NCBI GenBank assembly: GCA_902493585.1
Contig: CABUPZ010000074.1
Coordinates: forward strand, 1-11,644
Direction of reading: 5' to 3'
DNA: 11,644 nucleotides
Origin: an uncultured Fusicatenibacter sp.
GTDB taxonomy: Bacteria > Bacillota > Clostridia > Lachnospirales > Lachnospiraceae
Shown: piece by piece, positions 5,626 to 11,644 of the stretch
Numbering within the stretch: the first letter of the stretch is position 1
Layout: every line of letters begins with the position of its first letter
The notes under the pieces: generated by a model
Seen by the model: only the letters and a program-made list of their open reading frames with translations
Database searches by the model: none
Told to the model about the DNA's origin: nothing
Position numbers and translations under genes: made by a program

Positions 5626-7320
5626 TCAATTTGTCATCAGAGAAAGAAAAGAATTGTAAAGATCCAGCGTTCCATAGCCCCACTCCCTGTTAGGATAAGT
5701 CAGGGCAGGATCTCTCTGCGCTCCCCGGATCAGGTAGAATTTCAGCTCCTGGGTAGTATAAAAACGGGGCGGGATACGCTCCATTCCCCACTGGATCAGA
5801 AGGGCAGACGCCCCGGCTGCCAGAGCAGCGGCAGCGCTTGTTCCTGTTTTATCCACGTAGCTTCCCAGCGGTCCCGGACCGGTGACATCCACCCCCGGAG
5901 AAACAAAATCCGGTTTCACATCATTGTCTGCAGTGTAACCGCGGCTGGAATGGATATAAAGGCTCCCCGTTGCCGCCTGGTACGCTCCGGTGGTGAGGAT
6001 CGTGTCCGGTGTCGACGGACTGGTCAGCGTGGTATAGGGATTCGGGGACAAAAAGGTAATATCCGGATCCGCGAAACCGGTAATCGGAAGCCACAGATGA
6101 AACTCCCTGGCAGCCTCGTCCGCTCCGTATACCTGCAGATTCCAGATGCCTTCCGTTGGCTTCTCAAAACGGATAATGATCAGCTGTCTGCCGCTGGTGG
6201 TGATCACATCATACTTGATACGGATTTTTGTCTCTTCCAGGATAAAACTGCTGGTTGTTTCCACGCTGAGGGATACCGGGATCCTTGGAACCGTCTCCCC
6301 GATGGGGGAGCGGAATCCTACAGAAAAAAGCTGCGGAGCCTGTCCCCAGAGTTCCATAGTGAAGCCCGCGCTGCCCGGCGGTACCAGGATCTCCACATTG
6401 GTCGGACCGCCGGCGGAAGAGGCAGCGCCGAGATAATGATGGGCGCGCCCGGCTTCATCCCCGGCAGCGGCGACAGGCGTGATCCCCTGGATCTGTCCCA
6501 GCCTCCACAGGGTAAAGGTCAGCGGCATGGATTCCGTACGGCTTCCCTGATTGCTTCCGAGCCCAATGCAGATCACCAGTGGTTTTTTATGCAGAAAAGA
6601 TTTCTGGGTCAGATACTGGATGCCTGCCATAATATCATTTTCCTGATACGCCACAGCGTTGGGAGAGACATAAAAAAAATCCCGGAGATACTGCTTCGCC
6701 GGTTTTAGTTTTACAACCACAAGATCCGCATCCGGCGCAGCTCCGATAAATCCCTGGTCTTCCCTTGAAGATCCGGCGGCAACTCCCGCCAGATAAGTGC
6801 CATGCCCCTGCGGATCATCCACAGGCACCAGAGATCTTGGGTCTTCGTTCCGGAGCGCCTCGTCGATCTGTGTCCTGGAATATTCACTCCCGTAAGGGAA
6901 AAATTCAGGCGGGGTACCGGTCCGGTCTGTCTGGTCCCAGAGATCCAGAATCTTCGTCGTGCCATCGGGCTTTTGAAACGCCGGATGGGTATAGTCAATT
7001 CCGGTGTCTACGATGCCGATGATGACGCCTGCCCCGGTCAGTTGGAGCACTGGCTGATTCTGTACCTGCAGGATCCCGGCGCTTTCCAGTGATACGGTAC
7101 TTAAAGGGGTATAAAGCTTCGGAACTGAATTATAAGGAATATCGCCAAACTGATTCGCCGGCAGCAGGCTCCTTTCCAAAAAGAGTGTGGAAAACTGGGA
7201 ATTCAGCGGAAAGGAACTGCCTTCCGAATCCGGAACCGCATTCTGATATACCTCCAGATAAAAGCTTCGGACGATCAGATCTGCATAATCGTTGGAGTAA
7301 ACACGTTCTTCCAGAGTCAA
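5626..7320 (-). CDS. Csp-like subtilisin-family (S8) serine protease
   Basis: A 564-aa subtilase without a signal peptide, the size and build of clostridial Csp germination proteases. A prodomain of about 95 residues is followed by D105 (GIVDTGIDYTHPAF), H173 (DPQGHGTYLAGVAAG) and S495 (KTGTSAAAALAAG), so the triad is complete. About 120 residues rich in beta strands (roughly 305-425) are inserted before the Ser motif, matching the jelly-roll domain of Csp proteins. The oxyanion-hole position, normally Asn in an AAGN motif, is D288 (VAAAGDEAG; codon GAT). Csp proteases in Clostridium cleave pro-SleC during spore germination; whether this one does is inference, and no sleC or further csp gene is nearby. 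Its ribosome site is weak (GGATGG nine bases before the ATG). It could be a general intracellular subtilase instead. Confidence 0.88.
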   Translation of the reverse strand: MTLEERVYSNDYADLIVRSFYLEVYQNAVPDSEGSSFPLNSQFSTLFLERSLLPANQFGDIPYNSVPKLYTPLSTVSLESAGILQVQNQPVLQLTGAGVIIGIVDTGIDYTHPAFQKPDGTTKILDLWDQTDRTGTPPEFFPYGSEYSRTQIDEALRNEDPRSLVPVDDPQGHGTYLAGVAAGSSREDQGFIGAAPDADLVVVKLKPAKQYLRDFFYVSPNAVAYQENDIMAGIQYLTQKSFLHKKPLVICIGLGSNQGSRTESMPLTFTLWRLGQIQGITPVAAAGDEAGRAHHYLGAASSAGGPTNVEILVPPGSAGFTMELWGQAPQLFSVGFRSPIGETVPRIPVSLSVETTSSFILEETKIRIKYDVITTSGRQLIIIRFEKPTEGIWNLQVYGADEAAREFHLWLPITGFADPDITFLSPNPYTTLTSPSTPDTILTTGAYQAATGSLYIHSSRGYTADNDVKPDFVSPGVDVTGPGPLGSYVDKTGTSAAAALAAGASALLIQWGMERIPPRFYTTQELKFYLIRGAQRDPALTYPNREWGYGTLDLYNSFLSLMTN

Positions 7321-7345
7321 ATGTTTGTACCATCCGTTTTTTATC

Positions 7346-7377
7346 AGTATACGAAGTCCCGCATCAAATTATGTGAC
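7346..7377 (-). promoter_or_regulatory. Possible sporulation-sigma promoter of the protease gene
   Basis: On the minus strand GTCACATA (7377-7370) and CGTATACT (7353-7346) are 16 bases apart. They partly resemble the -35 (GTCATATT-like) and -10 (CATACANT) boxes of mother-cell sigma-E promoters. A start here would leave a leader of only about 20 bases. The match is imperfect and is suggested mainly by the gene's Csp-like product. Confidence 0.2.
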
Positions 7378-7405
7378 AGCCCGAACGAATGCGGAAAGGC
7401 AGAAA

Positions 7406-7437
7406 ACAAATTTATGCCGGAACAATCACCGGATCAT
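7406..7437 (-). terminator. Weak possible terminator after purF
   Basis: On the minus strand ATG-AT-CCGG pairs with CCGG-CAT (plus-strand positions 7414-7420 and 7429-7437), with a 2-base bulge and an 8-base loop, overlapping the purF stop codon. AAATTTGTTTTCT follows. The short stem makes this a weak candidate, so purF transcription may continue toward the protease gene. Confidence 0.25.
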
Positions 7438-8858
7438 TCCAGAAGGCCGCTGATATCCTGGTCCGGAACCTCCATGGGATAGCGGCTGTCAAAGCAAGCC
7501 TTGCAGATTGGCAGATCACCCACCATTTTCTGCAGACAGTCGATGGGCATATAGCCGAGCGAATCCGCGCCGATCATTTCACGGATTTCTTCCGTGGAAT
7601 GTGTATGGGCGATCAACTGCTGGTTGGAAGGCACATCCGTTCCGAAATAGCAGGGATAGAGGAACGGCGGGGAACTGATCCGCACATGAACCTCCCTGGC
7701 GCCGGCTTTTTTCATCATCGTGATGATATTGGCGATGGTCGTTCCTCGGACAATGGAATCATCCACCAGAACCAGCCGTTTTCCCCGGACCACCGGTTCC
7801 AGAACACTGAGCTTCATCTTGACGCTGGATTCCCGTTCTTTCTGGCTCGGCTTGATAAACGTCCTGCCGATATAACTGTTTTTGTGAAAGGCAAAAGCAA
7901 ACGGGATACCGGAAGCCTCGGAATAGCCCTTTGCCGCCGTCAGTCCAGAATCCGGAACTCCGACCACCAGATCCGCATCCACCGGATAGGTTTTTGCCAG
8001 GAGTCCGCCAGCCCGGATCCTAGACTCATAGACATTGACGTTGTCCAGACAGCTGTCCAGCCGCGCAAAATAAATGTATTCGAAAATGCAGTGAGCCCTC
8101 TGTACGCTGCACGGCATAAATTCCGAATGCAGTTTTCCGTCCTTGTCAATCGTCACAATTTCTCCCGGCTCCACATCCCGGACAAATTCCGCCCCGACGG
8201 ATGTGATGGCACAGCTCTCGGACGCAAAGATCCAGGCATTTCCCCGTTTTCCGATGCAGAGCGGCTTCAGTCCGTAAGGATCCCTTACGCCGATCAGCTT
8301 TCGCGGGCTCATGATCACAAGTCCGTAAGCGCCACGGATCTTCTGTACCGTCTTCCGGATTGCCTCCTCCACCGTCGCCGAGTGGATCCTTTCTCTGGCG
8401 ATATGGTAAGCGATGATCTCGGAATCGATGGTTGTATGAAAAATAGCTCCGGTGTGTTCCATTTCATCCCGAAGCTGTACAGCATTGACCAGATTTCCGT
8501 TATGCGCCAGGGCAAGTGACCCTTTCAGATATTTCAGAACGAGAGGCTGGGCGTTCTCCAGCGTGGTTGCGCCTGTGGTGGAATAGCGGACATGTCCGAT
8601 GCCGATATTTCCCGTCAGCTCCTGCAGATTGGATTCCCGGAAGACTTCCTGCACAAGCCCCATACCTTTGTAAAAATTGACCTGCCCCTTCGGACCGTTG
8701 GTATCCGATACGGCAATCCCGCAGGATTCCTGTCCCCGATGCTGAAGTGCGGATAACCCATAGTAGATGGAGGTACTCACATCCTCGCCGTCCGGATCAT
8801 AAATTCCGAACACTCCGCATTCCTCTTTCAGACCGCTCTCGTAGTTTTCATTTTTCAT
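7434..8858 (-). CDS. purF: Amidophosphoribosyltransferase
   Basis: First committed enzyme of purine synthesis: it uses glutamine to turn PRPP into phosphoribosylamine. The 474-aa product has a 13-residue propeptide followed by the Ntn nucleophile C14 (KEECGVFGIYD), exposed by self-cleavage. The class II glutaminase domain spans about 14-245, with HRGQES, GHVRYSTTG and LAHNGNL. The phosphoribosyltransferase domain carries the PRPP loop LVLVDDSIVRGTT at 362-374. Cysteines C257, C403, C452 and C455 (AHCIFEYIYFAR, YPCYFG, ICKAC) fit the four ligands of the [4Fe-4S] cluster of Bacillus-type PurF. AAGGAGA lies eight bases before the ATG. It stands apart from other pur genes here, divergent from pyrG, with its own promoter and a terminator-like leader. 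Confidence 0.97.
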   Translation of the reverse strand: MKNENYESGLKEECGVFGIYDPDGEDVSTSIYYGLSALQHRGQESCGIAVSDTNGPKGQVNFYKGMGLVQEVFRESNLQELTGNIGIGHVRYSTTGATTLENAQPLVLKYLKGSLALAHNGNLVNAVQLRDEMEHTGAIFHTTIDSEIIAYHIARERIHSATVEEAIRKTVQKIRGAYGLVIMSPRKLIGVRDPYGLKPLCIGKRGNAWIFASESCAITSVGAEFVRDVEPGEIVTIDKDGKLHSEFMPCSVQRAHCIFEYIYFARLDSCLDNVNVYESRIRAGGLLAKTYPVDADLVVGVPDSGLTAAKGYSEASGIPFAFAFHKNSYIGRTFIKPSQKERESSVKMKLSVLEPVVRGKRLVLVDDSIVRGTTIANIITMMKKAGAREVHVRISSPPFLYPCYFGTDVPSNQQLIAHTHSTEEIREMIGADSLGYMPIDCLQKMVGDLPICKACFDSRYPMEVPDQDISGLLE

Positions 8859-8889
8859 TATTGGTTTCTCCTTTTGATCTCAAAGAATG

Positions 8890-8934
8890 AAAAAAAGACA
8901 AAAAGGCCATCCTTTCTTGGGGACCTCTTTGTCT
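8890..8934 (-). terminator. Terminator hairpin at the 5' end of the purF leader
   Basis: On the minus strand AGACAAAGAGGTC (8934-8922) pairs over 13 bp, with two G-U pairs, to GGCCTTTTTGTCT (8908-8896) around a 13-base loop, and six further T residues follow. It starts about three bases after the predicted purF transcript start and precedes the coding region by about 30 bases. No minus-strand gene ends here, so it looks like an attenuator of purF rather than the end of another unit. Confidence 0.65.
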
Positions 8935-8943
8935 CACTATAAA

Positions 8944-8973
8944 ATTATACGCTTTTTTCAATTTTATTGTCAA
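8944..8973 (-). promoter_or_regulatory. purF: Sigma-A promoter of purF
   Basis: On the minus strand a perfect TTGACA (8973-8968) and perfect TATAAT (8949-8944) are separated by 18 bases. The predicted start is an A or G at about 8937-8938, giving a leader of roughly 80 bases. Confidence 0.8.
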
Positions 8974-9006
8974 TAGATTTCATCTGATTTTTCAGATTTA
9001 TCTATT
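8972..9006. repeat. Nested palindrome next to the purF -35 box
   Basis: AATAGAT (8972-8978) and ATCTATT (9000-9006) enclose a second inverted repeat, ATCTGA (8982-8987) and TCAGAT (8992-8997), with a TTTT centre. The left arm overlaps the edge of the purF -35 box. This geometry fits an operator or activator site, but A/T-rich DNA produces such symmetry by chance more easily, and no known motif was matched. Confidence 0.4.
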
Positions 9007-9081
9007 TTTTACTCTGACAGCGGATTTTTCGGAAATTATTTTGGAAATTTCAACAAAATTGCAGAATCAGAAAAAAAAAGA

Positions 9082-9109
9082 TTGCAATCCACGCACGCCG
9101 TGCTACAAT
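9082..9109 (+). promoter_or_regulatory. pyrG: Sigma-A promoter of pyrG
   Basis: TTGCAA (9082-9087) and TACAAT (9104-9109) are spaced by 16 bases. The spacer contains the small inverted repeat GCACG-C-CGTGC (9093-9103). The predicted start lies at about A9115-G9117, directly before seven T residues (9118-9124). The remaining leader is about 40 bases with no evident hairpin. Confidence 0.6.
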
Positions 9110-9162
9110 GGGCTATGTTTTTTTAACAGACCGCACACAACACAAAACAGGAGGGAATCCAT

Positions 9163-10770
9163 ATGGCAGTAAAGTATGTTTTTGTAACCGGCGGTGTAGT
9201 CTCCGGACTTGGAAAAGGAATCACCGCCGCCTCCCTTGGCCGCCTGCTGAAGGCGAGAGGGTACAAAGTCACCATGCAGAAATTTGATCCGTACATCAAT
9301 GTAGACCCTGGAACCATGAACCCGATCCAGCACGGGGAAGTCTTCGTCACAGACGACGGCACAGAGACGGATCTGGATCTTGGGCATTACGAGCGTTTTA
9401 TTGACGAAAGTCTTGACTGCAATTCCAATGTGACAACCGGAAAAGTTTACTGGTCCGTACTCCAAAAAGAACGCCACGGCGACTTCGGCGGAGGCACGGT
9501 ACAGGTCATCCCGCATATCACCAATGAGATCAAAAGCCGCTTTTATCACAATTCCGGCGAGGACCGGATCGCGATTATCGAAGTGGGCGGCACCGTCGGC
9601 GATATCGAAAGCCAGCCGTTCCTTGAGGCGATCCGCCAGTTTCAGCATGAGGTCGGACATGAAAATGCTGTTCTGGTCCATGTGACCCTGATTCCCTACC
9701 TGAAAGCTTCCGGCGAAATGAAGACGAAACCGACCCAGGCAAGTGTCAAAGAACTGCAGGGTCTCGGCCTTTGGCCGGACGTCATTGTCTGCCGTTCCGA
9801 ACATCCGCTGACCCAGGAGATTCGTGACAAGATCGCCCTGTTCTGCAACGTACCCAGCGCCCATGTGCTCCAGAATCTGGATGTGGACTACCTCTACGAA
9901 GCGCCTCTGGCGATGGAGAAGGAACATCTCGCCCAGGTCATCTGTGAATGTCTCCATCTGGAATGCCCGGAACCGGAACTGTCCGACTGGCAGACGATGG
10001 TTCAGGCTCTGAGAAATCCCCAGCAGGAGGTGACCATTGCCCTGGTAGGAAAATATATCCAGCTCCACGATGCCTACCTGAGCGTTGTGGAAGCCCTGAA
10101 ACATGGTGGAATCGCAGCACGCGCCAGTGTTTCCATCCGATGGATCGATTCGGAAGAGGTCACCCCGCAGAATGTGAAAGAGTTGCTTCAGGGCATCGAC
10201 GGTCTTCTTGTGCCAGGAGGCTTTGGCAGCCGCGGGATTGAAGGCAAGATCACGGCAATCCGCTACGCAAGAGAACATCGTCTGCCGTTCCTTGGAATCT
10301 GCCTGGGAATGCAGCTGGCGATTGTCGAATACGCCCGAAATGTCCTCGGTCTTTCCGATGCCCACAGCATCGAACTGGATCCGGACACTTCTCATCCCGT
10401 GATCTCCCTGATGCCGGATCAGAACGGAGTGGAAGATCTCGGCGGCACCCTGCGGCTTGGCGCTTATCCATGCGTCCTCGCGGAAGATTCTCACGCTTAC
10501 CGTCTGTACGGTACCGGAGAAATCCAGGAACGCCACAGACACCGTTATGAAGTCAACAATGAGTACCGGGAAGCCCTGCTCCAGAACGGGATGAAACTTT
10601 CCGGCATTTCCCCGGACGGCAGGATCGTGGAGATGATCGAACTTCCGGATCATCCTTACTTTCTTGCAACTCAGGCGCATCCGGAATTCAAATCCAGACC
10701 GAACCGTCCGCATCCCCTGTTCGCAGGACTTGTCCGGGCGGCCGTGGAATACCGCGAAAAAGAAAAATAA
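9163..10770 (+). CDS. pyrG: CTP synthase (glutamine hydrolysing)
   Basis: Makes CTP from UTP with ATP and glutamine, the last step of pyrimidine nucleotide synthesis; CTP synthases work as cytosolic tetramers. The 535-aa product equals the usual length. The N-terminal synthetase domain (about 1-265) has the P-loop region TGGVVSGLGKGI at 9-20, KFDPYINVDPGTM at 40-52 and the IEVGGTVGDIES segment at 139-150. The C-terminal class I glutaminase domain has the nucleophile C380 (FLGICLGMQLA) and the partners H506 and E508 (ATQAHPEFKSRP). AGGAGGG lies seven bases before the ATG. It is divergent from purF. No terminator follows, so some transcripts may continue into gltB, although gltB has its own promoter only nine bases after the stop. 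Confidence 0.98.
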   Translation: MAVKYVFVTGGVVSGLGKGITAASLGRLLKARGYKVTMQKFDPYINVDPGTMNPIQHGEVFVTDDGTETDLDLGHYERFIDESLDCNSNVTTGKVYWSVLQKERHGDFGGGTVQVIPHITNEIKSRFYHNSGEDRIAIIEVGGTVGDIESQPFLEAIRQFQHEVGHENAVLVHVTLIPYLKASGEMKTKPTQASVKELQGLGLWPDVIVCRSEHPLTQEIRDKIALFCNVPSAHVLQNLDVDYLYEAPLAMEKEHLAQVICECLHLECPEPELSDWQTMVQALRNPQQEVTIALVGKYIQLHDAYLSVVEALKHGGIAARASVSIRWIDSEEVTPQNVKELLQGIDGLLVPGGFGSRGIEGKITAIRYAREHRLPFLGICLGMQLAIVEYARNVLGLSDAHSIELDPDTSHPVISLMPDQNGVEDLGGTLRLGAYPCVLAEDSHAYRLYGTGEIQERHRHRYEVNNEYREALLQNGMKLSGISPDGRIVEMIELPDHPYFLATQAHPEFKSRPNRPHPLFAGLVRAAVEYREKEK

Positions 10771-10778
10771 ATTGGCTC

Positions 10779-10807
10779 TTTACAAATGACGCGGGATGCG
10801 TTATATT
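10779..10807 (+). promoter_or_regulatory. gltB: Sigma-A promoter of gltB
   Basis: TTTACA (10779-10784) and TATATT (10802-10807) have the ideal 17-base spacing. The start is predicted near 10814, which gives a leader of about 110 bases containing the large hairpin at 10821-10895. Confidence 0.65.
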
Positions 10808-10820
10808 ATTAGCCATAGTT

Positions 10821-10895
10821 GCAGGTATGCTTGTGTTTGAAAATCAATTTTGCAGGATTAGATGTTATTTCCTGCAAAATTGATTTCAGACCTGC
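10821..10895 (+). promoter_or_regulatory. Long nested hairpin in the gltB leader
   Basis: AAATCAATTTTGCAGGA (10841-10857) pairs perfectly over 17 bp with 10870-10886 around a 12-base loop (TTAGATGTTATT). Outside it GCAGGT (10821-10826) pairs with ACCTGC (10890-10895), with a few more possible pairs between the two stems. The 3' side continues CAAATAG, so no U-run makes this a terminator. It sits wholly between the promoter and the ribosome site of gltB. A structured regulatory leader, an RNA-processing site, a stabilising 5' structure or a decayed mobile repeat are all possible; I match it to no named class. Confidence 0.65.
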
Positions 10896-10924
10896 CAAAT
10901 AGAAGATAGAGAGAGGGTGTTGGA

Positions 10925-11644
10925 ATGACACAGAAAAAAGCCGACAGCGGCCAGTGCGCTCTGTATCGGCCGCAGTTCGAACATGATAACTGCGGAATCG
11001 GAGCGGTGGTCAATATCAAAGGTGTGAAAAGCCATGAAACCGTTGAAAAAGCACTGAAAATCGTAGAAAACCTGGAACACAGGGCCGGCAAGGACGCCGA
11101 GGGAAAAACAGGAGATGGAGTTGGAATCTTACTGCAGATATCGCATAAGTTCTTTTCCAGAGCCTGTCATTCCCTCGGCATTTTTTTAGGCGAAGAGCGG
11201 GAATACGGCGTGGGAATGTTCTTCTTTCCGCAGAACGAACTGAAACGCAATCAGGCGAAAAAAATGTTTGAGATCATCGTGGAGAAAGAGGGCATGGAGT
11301 TTCTGGGATGGAGAGAAGTCCCGGTGGATCCGGAAGTTCTCGGTCACAAGGCTCGGGAGTGCATGCCCTGCATCATGCAGGGATTCATCAAAAAGCCTGC
11401 GGATATCGCCAAGGGAATCGCCTTCGACCGCCGACTGTATGTGGTGCGCCGGGTGTTTGAACAGAGTACGGACAATACCTATGTCCCGTCACTGTCCAGC
11501 CGTACCATCGTCTATAAGGGAATGTTCCTGGTCGGCCAGCTGAGAACCTTTTTCCATGACCTGCAGGATCCTTCCTACGAGTCAGCCATCGCGATCGTAC
11601 ATTCCCGGTTCAGCACCAACACCAATCCAAGCTGGGAGCGTGCC
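10925..11644 (+). CDS. gltB: Glutamate synthase large (alpha) subunit, 5' part
   Basis: First 240 codons of a gene cut off by the window end; no stop is reached. The full enzyme transfers the glutamine amide to 2-oxoglutarate to form two glutamates. What is visible is the N-terminal class II glutaminase domain. A 22-residue propeptide is followed by the Ntn nucleophile C23 (FEHDNCGIGAVV). Later come ENLEHRAGKDAEGKTGDGVG (about 56-75) and, at the very end, HSRFSTNTNPSWERA, both typical of GltB. Start 10925 has GAGAGGG seven bases upstream. It could be a Bacillus gltA-type large subunit by another name. The leader carries its own promoter and a large hairpin, so expression is likely controlled separately from pyrG. 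Confidence 0.95.
   Translation, partial: MTQKKADSGQCALYRPQFEHDNCGIGAVVNIKGVKSHETVEKALKIVENLEHRAGKDAEGKTGDGVGILLQISHKFFSRACHSLGIFLGEEREYGVGMFFFPQNELKRNQAKKMFEIIVEKEGMEFLGWREVPVDPEVLGHKARECMPCIMQGFIKKPADIAKGIAFDRRLYVVRRVFEQSTDNTYVPSLSSRTIVYKGMFLVGQLRTFFHDLQDPSYESAIAIVHSRFSTNTNPSWERA

Larger units (their letters stand above)
8859..9162. other. Divergent purF-pyrG control region
   Basis: This 304-base A/T-rich region separates two divergent nucleotide synthesis genes. From purF outward it holds the purF ribosome site, a terminator-like hairpin (8890-8934), the purF promoter (8944-8973), a nested palindrome abutting its -35 box (8972-9006), a smaller inverted repeat GAAATT/AATTTC (9032-9037 and 9046-9051), and then the pyrG promoter (9082-9109). 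I see no small reading frame with a credible ribosome site. No Bacillus-type PurBox (CCGAACA-like) and no purine riboswitch core were recognised. Confidence 0.7.

Noticed and set aside
4250..7320. A defence system or mobile island
   Set aside because: No nuclease, ATPase, reverse transcriptase, integrase, transposase or terminal repeat was found; the protease resembles Csp germination enzymes rather than defence-associated proteases.
7389..8519. A 376-codon plus-strand frame opposite purF
   Set aside because: purF on the other strand has complete catalytic and cluster motifs; the antisense frame has random-looking composition.
8859..8944. Purine riboswitch or T-box in the purF leader
   Set aside because: The predicted leader is only about 80 bases, almost all of it taken up by the terminator hairpin. 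No three-way junction, T-box sequence or specifier stem is visible.
9110..9162. Bacillus-type pyrG attenuator controlled by G addition at a GGGC start
   Set aside because: GGGC occurs at 9110-9113 but directly abuts the -10 box, so it would lie upstream of the start, and no terminator hairpin exists in the leader.
9103..10713. A 536-codon open frame opposite pyrG
   Set aside because: It is an antisense shadow of a clear CTP synthase gene; its product has no recognisable motif and its start lies inside the pyrG coding region without a ribosome site.
10821..10895. Terminator for pyrG formed by the long hairpin
   Set aside because: No U-run follows on the plus strand, and a good gltB promoter lies upstream of the hairpin, so the hairpin belongs to the gltB leader.

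Overview
The window looks like a stretch of chromosome from a Gram-positive, spore-forming Clostridia bacterium, most likely in or near the Lachnospiraceae. The support is the order gmk-rpoZ-rimO-pgsA-cinA, strong AGGAGG-type ribosome binding sites, a PurF with a propeptide and iron-sulfur cysteines, a Csp-like subtilase, and a small Cys/Gly-rich protein of a kind I associate with gut Clostridia. No tRNA, rRNA, CRISPR array, insertion sequence or phage gene was seen. The assignment to a taxon is inference; no database was searched.

Layout. (1) Positions 9-4151, plus strand, hold a housekeeping run: guanylate kinase, RNA polymerase omega, RimO (ribosomal protein S12 methylthiotransferase), PgsA (phosphatidylglycerophosphate synthase) and CinA. 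gmk/rpoZ and rimO/pgsA overlap by four bases and pgsA/cinA are ten bases apart, but an intrinsic terminator lies between rpoZ and rimO. A strong 17-bp bidirectional hairpin closes the run after cinA. (2) Positions 4250-7320 hold an accessory block, mostly on the minus strand. It contains two translationally coupled, methionine-rich small proteins of unknown function, a small plus-strand charged protein, a 79-aa Cys/Gly-rich protein with two hydrophobic segments, and a 564-aa Csp-like subtilisin-family protease. The protease has an intact Asp-His-Ser triad but Asp in place of the oxyanion-hole Asn. The protease family and the Cys-rich protein suggest a sporulation or germination role, by inference. 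(3) Positions 7434-11644 hold purF (minus), then divergently pyrG (plus) and the 5' part of gltB (plus, running off the end). All three are glutamine-dependent amidotransferases, feeding purine, CTP and glutamate synthesis.

The most informative non-coding DNA lies around these last three genes. purF has a near-consensus sigma-A promoter whose transcript would begin almost immediately with a 13-bp terminator hairpin plus U-run. pyrG has a promoter whose predicted start is followed by seven T residues, which recalls UTP-sensitive initiation. gltB has a good promoter followed by a leader containing a 17-bp perfect hairpin inside an outer 6-bp stem, with no U-run. None matches a riboswitch or leader class that I recognise.

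I do not see a clearly new multi-gene system. The best candidates for new biology are the purF and gltB leaders, the oxyanion-altered Csp-like protease, and the small-protein block beside it.
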